A stretch of DNA of 64,000 nt. It comes from Tretioscincus oriximinensis (lineage: Eukaryota; Chordata; Lepidosauria; Squamata; Gymnophthalmidae). Of this stretch, positions 1 to 13,000 are shown one piece after another. The notes beneath the pieces were generated by a model. The model made no database searches, had not been told where the DNA came from, and saw only the letters and a list, made by a program, of their open reading frames with translations. Where the stretch lies: contig JAJVDF010000584.1 of assembly GCA_022410635.1 (NCBI GenBank), positions 184,445-248,444 of the forward strand, in the 5' to 3' direction. The first letter of the stretch is position 1, and every line of letters starts with the position of its first letter. Both the position numbers and the translations under genes were made by a program.

Positions 1-900
1 GTGGTGGTGGTGGTGGGGTCCCCTACCCTTTTGGAAGTAGACCAGAGACCCAACAAGTTCATCTGCCGCTGTGAATGATACATTTGGAGATGGCAAATTG
101 CATACCAGGCCTTGGAAAGGANTATTGAGAGGGTGTCAACATGTCCTGCAGGTGGAGTCAGCCGGCTCCACACCGCTGGAGAAAACAATCGCTTGCCGTT
201 ACCTCAGGGAGGGATTGTCACGTTTCAGCCGACGAGAAATGAAACGCGGCTGCCGATCAGGGGCAGGTGTGTGTCCCTGCGGTGTCAGTGGAAGAACATT
301 TCACGGTTCAAAATACATCCTTTGCCCAAACCTACCAGAAGCAAAGCCATACTGAGGGAATCGGAGAAAAAGTTTAATGTTTTCCAGCACAGAGAAGCAC
401 ACGGCCTGGTCCCTGCTATTTAGGCTAGCAATCAAGAGCACTCGAGAAGGCGGAGGGGGACATCATTTTCCTGACAAAAAGATTAAACTTTTCCGAGGGA
501 AAATCACGGCATAAAGTACCAGTATGACTGTGAAAAGCAACGGCTACAGAACAGCACCAAACAAGAGCGACTGGATCCCCTTCAGAAGACAAGAACAGGT
601 CTTCAGACCTTTCCCTTTGGACTCCCAAGTAGAATACTGCTAAAGCTTGCTTGTATTCCNTTTCTCTAGGCTGGATTAAATAAAATTGAATGGTGTCCTG
701 GGACGGACTCCCCCCTATTTCACAAGCAAAGACGCTTCAGTTCTACCTCAGGGGTGGCAGCGTCCTGGATGACGATCAAGCCTGCTTCTGGCAACCACAG
801 CCGCGTCCCCCTCCCCTGGGTGGTGAAATATCACCAGATACAGATCANAAATAAAGCTGCCAAGCTGCTGCTTTGGGGTTCAAAGGACATAGCTGGCCTT
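1..900 (+). other. Possible 3' end of a convergent plus-strand gene
   Basis: No recognisable coding sequence. Two plus-strand AATAAA motifs at 679-684 and 850-855 are each followed by G/T-rich sequence (TGGTGTCCTGGG; CTTTGGGGTTC), as expected of polyadenylation sites. In mammals RBMS2 converges on BAZ2A at this side, so a RBMS2 3'UTR is a reasonable guess, but nothing in the sequence proves it. Confidence 0.25.
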
Positions 901-1132
901 GTTTTCCACCAAGGTCTAAAGGAATCTTAGGCTGCAGGGAACTGCCTACAGTTGGGAACCCACAGGGCTCTGGGCCAGTCTTTCAGGCACAGGAAGAGAT
1001 CGCTAAGAGGGGGCGGGAGGAGGGACCGAGGTCGTGCCCAACCACCGCTAGCGTCCAGCTGGCCTCGGGTTCCAGTGAGAAAAGACGACATTCTCAAGTA
1101 CAGGCGTCTCTATCAAACGTGGGTTGTTTTAG

Positions 1133-1138
1133 TTTATT
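1133..1138 (-). terminator. Candidate BAZ2A polyadenylation signal AATAAA (distal)
   Basis: AATAAA on the minus strand within CAAAGAATAAACTAAAAC. Would give a 3'UTR of about 3.9 kb. No experimental evidence available from sequence alone. Confidence 0.35.
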
Positions 1139-1830
1139 CTTTGAAACTTGACAAGCACTCTAACATCTGTACTTGTGGAAACATCACAAGGAAACAAACA
1201 GGAATTCTAGATTTTTCTTCCTTTTAAACCTTATTAAAAATGAGGTTGGTCCTAAAAATATAGAAAGAAATCAATTTAAATTCACAAAAACTGTACATTA
1301 TCAAAAGTTCACTAAAACAAACACATTTGGTTATTCATATAAAAAGTCTGATCCCTCTGTTCCTGCTGTTCAGAGCATCTCACGGCATGATGGGTTAGGT
1401 AGTTCCTTTCTGATAGCCAATAAGGTGAAAGGGTAAGAAATAGCCTGTGAGTGGTTCTAAGGTGTGGCTAATTTTCGTGGTAATTCTCAGCAATAGTTAA
1501 AAAATAATAATAATAATAACTGGAACTTTTGCAAACAAGGTACTTATATACGGATAAGCCCATATTAAAATCAGGACAAACCTGGATTATTGTTTCTTTA
1601 CGGTGTGAGGGTTTGACTTTAAATTTCAGTATTTCAATAACAAAAGCAAAACTGCAACAATTAACACTTCCAAAACTCTAGGACTTTCTCATAACCCACC
1701 CCCAACAGATCAGGAAAGACTAAAAAAAAGAAAAAAACACCAAAAGAAGTTGTTACAGCACAAGTTTAGATAAAATATAAATATTTATGCATAATATAAA
1801 GTCAGTTTCAATAGACTTCAAATCTACCTC

Positions 1831-1836
1831 TTTATT
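1831..1836 (-). terminator. Candidate BAZ2A polyadenylation signal AATAAA (proximal)
   Basis: AATAAA on the minus strand within ...TTTTAAAATAAAGAGG. A GT-rich stretch occurs further downstream near 1725-1765. Would give a 3'UTR of about 3.2 kb. Confidence 0.4.
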
Positions 1837-4800
1837 TTAAAAGAAAAAAAAAACAAAAATTAAAAATAAAGTTTGAGGTTATTTGATAGAAAAAGGCTAC
1901 GTTTTGTTGAAACCAATGGGAGGGGGGGGGCAGTGTGGTTGGGGTGGAGGAAGCACAATCAGGGAGGTTTTCGGTCTCCAGGCTACATCACCTATGGATA
2001 CATTTTACTTACATCAGTGCTCTTGCGATTGGATTGGTCGACGCGGATAGGAGGGAACACAGATACGCTCCCCTCCCTCAACGGTCGGGCGGGTGGACGT
2101 GGGGAGGGAGGGGGAGAAAGCCGTCTCCTGAAGAGACCCTGCCAGCCATTTATCTGCCCCTAAGTGATACCCGTATTTACAATGGTTGGAGGAGCCCGGC
2201 TGGATTTGAAAAGCAGCAAGGGAGTTAAGGGTCCATGAGACAGCTTTCTACCCTTCGGACCCACTCAAAGTGGTGGAAGGAAAGTGAAAGGACAAGTTCT
2301 TCTGGCCTCTGCATCATAGTGAGGAATTTCAGATCAGCATCCAGGTAAGGAGACAAAATGAAAAGCATCAGCAACCGTCTCCTTTGTCCAACACAGAGCC
2401 GTTGGACTCCACTTGTAACCAAAGAGTCTTCTAAAAGCCTGAACAAAGTACTGGTAAAACTACTTTTCTAGATGAACCACTGATGAGCAACAGCATCAAG
2501 ATCCTGCTATGACTTTGATTCGACATTCACGGATGACGAGATCTGGACAGTGAGAAGCTGCGTGCCCAGAAATTGTTATTTCAGATAATGAGCATCACAG
2601 AATATTTTTTTAAAAACAGAAACTGTTTATATAGAAACTGGAACTTTTTGCTGTGATTTCTGCCTCTCTTTTACTTCAGCAGAAGACAAAAGAGGGAGAA
2701 AGGGACCACCTGAATTCAAACACAACCAAACAAACTTAACTGTTTTCTATGGGCAGTAATCCAAACACAAATCATTTGTGGCAGCTCCCCTTTGCATCTG
2801 ATTTCTTGCCTGTCAGGCCATTAGATCGTCCACAACATCTCCTTCACAGGACCAAAAAATGGACTCTCATCGCCTGCCATTCCCTTCCCTTAAAATTGGC
2901 GCTGTAGATGTTCTGAACGGGGCTTTGGACCTAGAGGAATCTGCTTCTCATTGAAACAGTGGCCAAGATAAAGCATTCTACCCACACAAAGCTCTAATCT
3001 TGGGCAGGCAAACCAACAATTGGATTTATGGCTCTGGCACTGGAATGAATCATGGTTCAGAACAACACGGCCTCTCCTGGTTCGCTCCATGTGCATCCCA
3101 GCTCTGTGGGAGGAGAGATAAGAGATAAATGGATTCAAGGAAAAGTATTCTCCTTCTGAAAATATTCAGAAGCAGCTTCAAAAGGAATTAAAAGCTAAAA
3201 TGTTAGCAGTATCCACAAGCAGCACGTAAAATATGTAACCTGGGGATTAAATACAACATAAAAATGCCGGGAGGCTGAGGACAGGTCTTCTGTGCTCCAG
3301 ATCTTTTTAATGAGCGACGACGTGGTAATTCTGTAGCTACTCTAGCTTTTGTACCCGCTCTGTGTTTATACATCCCATTTAGAGTGTTGTGTGTCTCATC
3401 CCATGAGGAAAGCATTAAAATGAAGGCAATTATTTGCCTTTACTTATGCCTACTACTCAAACCACACTTCAGTGGATTTCTGCTCATGACAGCCAAATGA
3501 AGATGCAGCACTTCAGATTCCAAAGGTTAAGTAGAAGACAACCAGGAGGCAAGAGTCTAACACAGGAAGAAAATGGAATAGAAAGTGTTAATTCGTCATC
3601 ACCTTGTGCTCCACTGAAGATGAGGAGCAGCTTTTAAAGACAGTATTCTTTCTTGTTACATGGCATTAATTCTGAAGGAAATGCCTATACCACTTAATTC
3701 GGTCCCAGGGCAACAAGCTTCAAACCTGTCAGTCTTCCCTGAGGCATAAAATGGTGCTAAACTGAAGGGGGAAGATGGCACAGGCCAGGATCCAAAAGGG
3801 CTGGAAAGGACAAGTAAAAATCTTTCTCAGAATGCAGGTTCATTTATCGCCACCACTACACGTTCCTGTACTTCAGTCCCTCATAACCTAGTAATACATT
3901 CCAGCATTGTTGCCCACAACCAGGGAGCAAGATGTTGCTTTTGCAGCAAGGAGAATATTTGCTCCAGGATGAATGGTTTCTTGAGTTGCTTCTGCTACAG
4001 GGTTCCTGGTGAAGCTCAGAGGGTGCTTAATAAGAAGAATATTGATCCAGTTAAGTCCGCCCTGCATGCGGGGAGGGGGAAAATGTTTATGGTTGGAACT
4101 ATTTCTTCCGTGGAAGCTTTTTTCTGGATTATTCCCATTTTGTTTAACTCCCTTAGAAACTCAATCTGGAATAGTGGACGCATACAAATGGACGCATACA
4201 AATGGGGATGATCAAGGTGAACCAAATCTAGGAGCGCAAGACCCANGTTCTTACAAAGAATTCAAAGCAGACTTGCCTCTCACAGGAAGGATTTAGCTGT
4301 TACTGAAGAGGACGTGCCTCATGAGACCCTTGGAAGGACCCCATTTTGCAGACTGACTGACGCTCAGCCCCTCCCCCCTCGGAAACCTCCAGATACGCAC
4401 CAGCTCTGAGCCATAATGTTGGGTTTCTGACAGAAATGAAAACTGGAGAAGGAACCAGCCATAGACAGGGGAAAGGAGGGCTGAGAGTTGGGGGGGTCAA
4501 GGTGGTGGGGAAACAGAAGCAGCATGTTTCAGTGTCATCAATGTTGCAGTTCCCAGAGGCAGGAGTGATCTGCTTTTACACATTTCAACGCGACTCTAAA
4601 AAGGAGGAAAACTGAACGTCCACGTTACTGGCCATTAATGCATGGTACTGACACTGCACAGAAAAAGTGTTCTTACACATTCACTAAGAACTATTGCTAT
4701 TATTAAATAGCCCCAGATAAGGTGGGGTTGTGGTTGGTTGGTTTTCCATTTGAAAAAAGGAAACTCGTTTTTTCTTTTTGGCTTACACAGTCAGAGTTTG

Positions 4801-5014
4801 TGTTGCTTAGAGCAAAGAGGCAGGAAGGACTTCTGAGGATCCAGGCAGCAAGGCCGCCTCACTGTTCGATGCCATTCCAAGTTCAGCTTCTTGTGGGGGC
4901 CAAAAATTTTCAGCAGGTAGCAAGATGAAGCTCCAGAAGAGACAGTGTGCAGCAGAGAGTCAAAGGGGAGGACTTTGCCGTCGGCTCCTTTCTTCTCTCC
5001 CCATTCTGACAGCT

Positions 5015-5183
5015 TCACGGATCTGCCTCTTGTTTTCCCTGATAAAACTCCTCCCACCGACTCTCAAAAAACTGGCGCAAGGCCAGCCCTGCCTTTCCCA
5101 CCTCTGACTCGTCCTCGTTAAAGGTCCGACAATTGTCAAACACCAGGGTGGCATCAGCAGCAAATTCCTCACAACTTGTGTAC
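5015..5183 (-). CDS. BAZ2A: BAZ2A coding exon 28, bromodomain second half and stop
   Basis: 169 nt, residues 1708-1763 and the stop codon at 5015-5017. Reads YTSCEEFAADATLVFDNCRT then FNEDESEVGKAG. The Asn that hydrogen-bonds acetyl-lysine is in TFNED, about residue 1730. C-terminus EEFYQGKQEADP resembles human EEFYQGKQANL. Acceptor TCTTTCATAG. Confidence 0.97.
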
Positions 5184-8100
5184 CTATGAAAGATAAAGAG
5201 CAGCAATCAGCTTCTAGCAAAGGTTAAGATCCAAGACACTCACGTCAATATTTCTGCTGCACAGAATACCACAAACACGTCACAAACGGAAGCCTCAATG
5301 TCTGCTTCTCTGCCCATGGCAATAATGACCAATCATCCCTCTTTTAAAGATCTTCTTCCCAATTTCCATTGAGGTCAGGAACCATGTTTCTAGATCTGTT
5401 TCAACAGCACAATACTAGAGGATGTACCCTTTGGAGCTCTCATGCCTTAAATCATTCCAAATAATTCTTCTTAAATCATTGCAAATCCTATTGCAGTTTA
5501 CAATATTCAGGTAGTGAGGTAGCCTTAACCCCATCAAGCTATTGCTATTTGCCCCAAGTAACCACAAAAGGGATGAAGCACTGAGCAAAAGAGGTTCTGT
5601 AGCAGGCCCAGCATTTTCTGCAGCAGCTAACAGAAATCAGGAAGGGAACTGGNGCGGCTGCAAAATCTTTTAGGCAAGACGAAAGTTGCAAGTTCAGGGT
5701 GAGTAGGGAATGCCTTCTTAGCCACCCAAGCCTAAGATTCTTCCCATCTTGTTCACTCCAAGCAAATGGGCAGTAAGAAAGTGTTTAACACAGGAATGCA
5801 ATAAATAAAAAACAGGGCAAGTATGTTGTGGCATCTTATTAACTGACCAACTGCAGTCATGCTCTAGTGTCCACCTCATTAGGTACAAGATTTATTTGAA
5901 AACTGTAGATGTGCATACTCATGGCAGTAGGTGGAAAACAGCATTTCACAAGAAAAATCAAAAGGAAATAAATTGAAAACTGCAGCAAACCTAATTAAAC
6001 TTGCTCAGAATTGGCCATAATGCTTATCATCTTCCCCGCTCTNCAATTCTACAACAAATCTAGAGACAGACTGCTAGAGAAGACATAGGTTTATCTGATA
6101 TATGCCATAATAAATGTTAGACTTTATTAAGTGCCATAGGAATCTTTACTACAAGTATAAAATATTCCTTGAAGTAGACAGCTTTATTTTCCAAAATTTC
6201 AAGATTAAATCAAATTGTATTAAAATCCAGTATACTAATATACGTGTGCGCGTGTGTGAAGACTATACATGCCCCTAATATCTTTTTCTTTGCCTTTTTA
6301 AATGCACATCAGTTTTGCACCTAATGTCCCTCAAGATGAGGAGATAACATATTNGCTGGAATTCTTTATGTGGCCAACATAAAAGCATGTACTGCCCCCA
6401 ACCACAGAAAATGACCATCCCATTGTACCCTCCTCTTAGATCTCCTTCCCAATTAGAAGACTGATGAAGCTACCCCAAAGCTGATTGCTGGTCCTTCAGA
6501 GACACAACTGGGACAGGGAGGCAGCAAAAAGGGGCACATGCTGCAAGAGACAAACTGACGGGGGGAAAGGCACCAAAATGACCATTGCACCATTTCAATC
6601 CATGGGTAGGAGCAGCAAAATAGATGTTTGCTCCAGGTGACTCAGAACTAGCCAAAATCCTGAGCAGCTTCTTTCTCTGCTCACCCGCCATGCAGCAGTC
6701 GAGCTCTCATGGTGGCAAAGTCCATAGGATTTTTGATGATTTTCCGGTATCCAGGCACTAGCCGGGGATTAACAGGTTCCATGAAAGGCCAGGCAGCTTC
6801 ATGTGACTCCATTTCCATCAAGATGATCCTGACAAAAAGGGGAACAAGGCATGGTAAAGGCATCAACAAAGGCAAGGGAGGAGCTCACAGATTCATGGCT
6901 GCCCCAAATAGGAATTCCTCATCCCTGCTGTAACCTCTTTAGGGCAGATACCAAAGACACTGGGAACCAGCTCCTCTTTGAGGCTTAGTTTCTACTTTGC
7001 TTCTGGATTTTCAGACTATACCATGTCCAAAAGGCCACTGATCAAGCTCAGAAAATACCCTTCATCATCATCATCATCATAGCCTTTATTGGCATAAAAA
7101 GAAGAAAGACATCCAATGCAAGAAACAAATCAAATATAAACTTTCACAAGTAAGCAACAAAAAGAAGTTACAGCTGAGCAATACGGCGAAATAAGATTAT
7201 AGACCATTCCAAATGGACTCAGGTAGTCAAGGAATCAATTAAATCAATCAAGAAAAAGGCCACCTGTTCCGTAAAGGATTCGTCCTGGTTGTTCAGAAGA
7301 AACCCAATTTTCTGGAAGTCCGGTATGGACATACTAGGCAAAAAAATAGGTTGTTGATATTTTTCTCTGATTTTTGAACGTAATGAACACTGAAACAAGA
7401 TGTGAAATAGGGAGTCTTGCACCATATGATCGCAAGTGCAAGTACGCAAATGCTTAGGTATTCCTAGAAATCNCCCTCTAAGCTGTCCCGAGGGGNGGAT
7501 GTTAAAACGTGCTANAGACATAGCGCGTCTTGAGGCCGGGTTAATCAATGTTCTGAGGTAGGCGGCCATGGGCCCCCCATGAACACATAAATTAAAGCTT
7601 ACAGGGGAGCAGGTCTTGGAAGCTGCCGACCATAAGCAATCCCAATCAGCTTTCATAAGTGCTGCTTTAACCATCCTACTGGCTTNTATCATTGTGTACT
7701 GTTCCATTTGCTCTAGAGTGATACCTATTATTCTAGAAAACCACAAACTATTATCCATTCATTTAGGACATTTAATATCTCACATGTCTCTTAATAACCT
7801 CATTCTTGTCCTTTCACTCTAAACTTTTTGCCTGGACAAATATCAGGGAGTACCTACTCGCAAAAAGTGAGATCAGCACTTTGGCCTCGGGTAGACACTC
7901 TTCTTCGCTTGGAGGGTGAGAGACCTTCCCCTGAGTATCGAGAGGGAACATTTGCCAGGTTTCCACGTGACTGGGCTGCTATTGCACGAAAACGAGGGCT
8001 GAGCTCTTCCTTTCCAAAAAATGCTCCTGAACTTCCACCTCTCCGTTTCCTGCCACGGCGTGGAGAATCATAATCATCTTGATAGTCGCCTTGCATCTGC

Positions 8101-10039
8101 ACCATAAAAAAGGGGATGGAAAGGTCAGCTACCTTCAGTTCCTGGAGCTGGAAATCTTATTTCAGGGAAAGTAATGCAGTGCATTAAGAATCAAGTTTTC
8201 ATCCACTAAGAGAACTAATTCTCAGATTGATTCACATACACAAACACTACTCAAGACTCTCTCCCATGGATCTCAAAGAGTGCTCCATTCTCTGATCATT
8301 CTGTTCCTAAACTTTTAAACCTTCCCATCTGGTAATATTGCTGTTGAATTCTAAATCAGCCCACAATAAGACAGTAATTGCTCCTAACTTGATAAAATAG
8401 ATGATTGTTCTGATCTGGTGCGTATCACTGAAACNTGGGTACTGGAGTTGGTGGAAAAGACTTGATCCAATTGTGTCCANCAGGTTTTTGTGGAAAGCAC
8501 TGGGTCAGGTGAAAGGATTGGAGTAGGAGAATTACTATGATTTATAGATCTGAAATTCTTCTCACCCCAAACCCTGCANACCATAATGGAATCTGAGGTT
8601 TTGTACCTTGCAGTGGCCAAGGAGACAGACTAGTAATTGTCCACCCTCCTGCTCAACAGCTTCTCTGACTGAACTAAGAGAGGCAGTCTTTCACCTGGTG
8701 CTTGAGAAATAGTGAGGGTTTAATGTCACCGTGATAACGTGGAAAGAATATTATTTGCTGAAAGTTCTTGTCATGACTACCGCATCCCAGGTATGGAAGA
8801 GCACATTAAGATGATCAAAACCTAACAAATTTAAAGGATTCCTAAATGGTCTGAGAGAATTTCTAGAAGCCATAGCCANTTATCCTGTCCAAACTCTCCT
8901 GGACCTTTGAAAGACAGAAAAATGATAAGTTGCTGACAACATTGCTCCTGAATATCTTCTCTGGTATTGTAGCATTTGAGCTTCTCTTTGTGAGGAACTC
9001 TGCCTGGGTGGGTAAATGGATCAGGAGATGGGTGAAGTGCAAGTGGTATGCTATTTGAATTTTCTAACGTGATTTAACTGTTTTTTTATTCCTTTTTTTA
9101 ATGGAAAACCATATAAAAATTGTCTTGAATCAAACAAGCAAGCAATTCAGTTACAGGCAAAAGAAGCCCAGCCAATTGTAAAAGTCAAAGACAGAATTTA
9201 TGCAGAGGTAATACCTGAGCAATGCAGAGGAAGCAAAACCAGTCGCCAGGTGGCACTTCTGTCATCTTGGGCCGGTGACAGTACAGATGACAACCACGAT
9301 CACAGCTGTCGCACAGCAATAGATTCTCATCGTCATCGCCTTTCCGGCACACTAGGCAAGTCTAAAAGGTATAGGAGACAAAGACAGNTCAAAAGCCAAG
9401 GACAAAAACAAGGGATGAGAGGTTCCTTATTTTACCTCATCTCAACGTTCAGTTCTTTTACTGCTAAGTTTCCCAGAATAGGTTGTGTTCTATAGAATTG
9501 CTATAGCTTCCAACAAATCTCATTTCTTCCTCAGACAAGTTTAACAACCAAACTATTGCTATGAGCAAATCCTTTATTACAAATTTCACAAACTGTCAAT
9601 TTTCATTTTATCCACACTTACTTACCGCTCTGACTACAGATTTCTCCCAGGCAATTGAGCGTTCCAGCTGGTAAATGCAGAGAGAAACCTGGGCTGCACT
9701 GTGACATTTCTCCAAGGTCTGGCGCCATATTCGCATACGCGGGGTGATCTCGTATGTTCTGAAGATGAAAACAGTCCGTCAGATTACATACGAGATTGCA
9801 AGTCAACTTCAATAAAAAAAATAAAGCAGGGACATGCAGTTTTACTCTTTGGAAATCTGAATCTCAGTCAAGCTGGACATTGCATCTTCTAATCATCTGC
9901 CAACCTTGTCCTGGTTTCTGTTGGTTATGGGAGGTGACAGGTCTGAAGTAACCCCTGCTTCGTACTTGGATGTTAAGTGGGATTCTTCAGAAACAGAATG
10001 TGGTCTTTTGAAAATTGAATTATGCTTTTCAGGAGCTGC

Positions 10040-10085
<46 letters not shown>

Positions 10086-13000
10086 CATCAGATATGACTT
10101 TTTACTATTCTTTCACTATTTTCTGCATTTGCACACATTTTGTCTCCATGCTAAGAGAAAAAGAAGGCTTCAGAAGAGGTGGTAGTAAGCCGGGATAGCT
10201 TTAAGACAGATTTAGACAAGTCCATGGAAGTCAAGGGTATAAACAGCTGTTAGGATGGATATCTTGATACTGCCTCCGAGATGGAGTAACAGGCAGGATT
10301 CCTGAAATGCCATTGCAGGGCATCAAGAACAGGTGCAGATTTTGCCTTCTTCTGTTCCAGATTGCCCAGGTGCAATCGGTGGGCCACTGTGTGAGACAGA
10401 ATGCTGGACTAGAAGGGCTCCAGCCCGATTCAACAGGGCTCTTCTTATGTTCTTCTGTTCTTCGGGCTGTTAAAATTTTGCTAGTACTGGCCTGAAACAT
10501 ATTCCATTTTCTCTGAACAGGAATGGGTGGAAGGGAGAAAAATTAAGTAAATTCTAATTAATTTCACTTTTCTCCTAACTGTCCCCCACCCCCCAATATG
10601 GGACTATTTGTTCTAATATAGAAAGTAACAAAAGTTGTGTGCGCCACTCTATGGCTGGCCGCCCTGAGACCTTCAGGAATAGAGCGGGATATAAGTACAA
10701 ATAAATAAATAATATATTTTTACTTTATATTTATATCTGGACATATGATATGGCTATATGATTAATCATTAAATTACCAATCACCATTTCTCAAAGATCT
10801 AACACTCCCTGCTGGTTTTCTTAGGTTTGCATACTCATCAGTTTTCTGTCACTTTCTGCACCTGATTTCTACAGTGCCAAAAAAGTCTCAAGCCATAATA
10901 GCATCTACTGCAACCTGGCCTCTCATATCTAATTATCTCTTCAAGTTTGTATTCATCTTACAGACTGAACACATCTTACTATTTTTATCCCGATTAACTA
11001 AGGGTTTATTAGATTAAAATAATGAAGCAAATATGGATGTAATTCTGATATTGCGTCATTCTGATAGAGGGAAATAAACTTACATTTCTGTGCTGCCCAG
11101 CTCCAGAGTACTGGGGTTACTTAGCAAAGCTTTTTCTACCACCACCTCATGTGGGGGCCAAAGGGGTTCTTTGAGATATCTTCGCTCCAGATTCCGCTCC
11201 ATGTCTGCCAGTCGAAGCACTGCTAGATCTAACGGATGAGTGGGTTCTCGCTTCAAGACTGGCCCTTCCCGCTTGTTTTTCATAATGATGTCTTCCAAAA
11301 GTTCCAGATCGTGCTCACAGTACTTCAAATCATCCCGAAGAGAATCAGGATCTGGACTTGTCCAGCCCTAAAGGCAAATATCAAATCAAAACAAGAACAG
11401 AATAAAAAGTCTGTAAGGTATGGCACAAAGAGATGAAGCAGGGGGTTGGACTCAATGGATCAGTTCTATGATTTTATTGAGAACTTTCAGAAATGCCACT
11501 TAGATCCCAAATCTCAGCAACTGAATCAGAATGTTATGTGTCAAGTAGCTTCAAAACGTTCGCTGTTTTTTACTTTAGCTAATTAACCCTACATTATTTG
11601 CCAGAAGTTACCAAGCAAATAATAGGACGGGGAAATAAGAAGTGGTTAAATAAAGGTGCTAGATCAAGAATAGAACTAATTCAGCTGTTTTTCCTTAGGG
11701 GGATTTTTTTCTCTCAATAATTATTTCTAAAATGTGAACAAAGAGACCCCACAGGAATCAGCATACCAAAATGAAGAAGTTATTAAATTAATATTCTTCA
11801 TGTTAATATCAACATTAATATTCATGGAATACAAATATGCTCAGTGAAAAATAATACTTCTCTGTTCTCAAGAAGCTTCCAAGCTGCCTACACTCTGTGA
11901 AAGTGTGCAGGCAAAGTTGCACGGAACGCTCAGCTGGGGAGAATGCACTTCTCAACTAGTATCCACAAGTAAGACTGTATATGCCACCCTGTGCCTGTAA
12001 CTTTTATACATCAACTTTTATATAATGAGCTGTTTCTAATCCCAGAAAGAGGAGACACCATTAGGTAGATCTTGACTTCTTGTCAAGCAAGCACCTTGAA
12101 GATGGTTTCTTCATGAGTAAAAACGTATAATGGATGCTGTCTGTATTGGCAATGGTACTTACTCGAATCTGTAAATCAGCCATGAGTACTCGCTGCTCCA
12201 GTTCTTCCACCCACTGGAGAATTGACAGGTCTATCTCAAAGGCTCGCTCAGCCATTGACCACTGGGCCAGAGTTTCCTGAAAGACAGAGTGACTGGAGCC
12301 CTCTGGATGAGTTTGAAATATAGGATCTGGACAAACAAACAAACAAACAATGAATTACGGGCAGAAAACAGAAGCAAGCCAGCATTGCCAGCAGGGCTCA
12401 CTGTATCTCTCCAGTCCATAGAGTAGGGAACTCTTACCATTCGCTGCTCGGGCACACATCTCTCGCAGATACTCCTTGTGCTTAATAAGGTGCTTATGCA
12501 AGGCTTTTTCACGGATCCCGCGTGGGTGGAGTGCTTGCACTACAGCCTGCAGCTCTTCTGGATCCTGCAACCACCACCAACCACTCTGCATCTCTGCAAC
12601 AGAAAAATACAGAGATTGGAATTGCTTACAATTGAGAATCTATTGCAACATGCTACTCTCTTGGCCCTGTGACACAAGAGGTATATGTAGGAGAAGGTGG
12701 CTAACGATCCTTTCAAGGTTTTATAAACATTGAAGTCAAAGGTGGAAAACATTCTTTAATTTGGTCTTTTTTAAAAAGAACTTCTGCAAGTCCAAGTACT
12801 AGAGAAAATGGAAATGCAGCATTTTCTTACCTGGAGGTATTGGCTGTGCTGTCAACTGTGTCAAGTATTTCTGCTCCATTTGCTTGAAGAGTTTAGTAGG
12901 GGGGCGCCCCCGTCGCCTTGGCTGCCCTAGAGATTCCTGGGCTTTACCACAAATTTTCTTGGCTCTGAAGCAAGCACTGTGAATCCTGGAACTAGAATGA

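Larger units (their letters stand above)
1120..5014 (-). other. BAZ2A: BAZ2A 3' untranslated region (far end estimated)
   Basis: Follows the stop codon with no further splice-linked coding sequence. Minus-strand AATAAA signals sit at 1836-1831 and 1138-1133; either could end the transcript. 1240-1870 is strongly T-rich on the minus strand, as often near UTR ends. A 14-bp direct duplication (TGGACGCATACAAA) lies near 4171-4204. Some short ORFs on both strands show no recognisable protein. Confidence 0.5.
9759..11083 (-). other. BAZ2A intron 23
   Basis: 1.3 kb. Holds an (ATT)n microsatellite at about 10040-10084, a CR1/L2-type LINE tail and a SINE tail (listed separately). Confidence 0.85.

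Noticed and set aside
1..17. (GTG)n at window start as a functional element
   Set aside because: Short simple repeat cut by the window edge; nothing further can be said.
7062..7080. CRISPR or other repeat array
   Set aside because: Simple trinucleotide repeats without spacers; the genome is a vertebrate.
12831..12991. Shorter version of BAZ2A exon 20 starting at 12991
   Set aside because: The AG at 12992-12993 would put exon 20 out of frame with exon 19; the acceptor giving 13056 keeps phase 0 and has a better pyrimidine tract.
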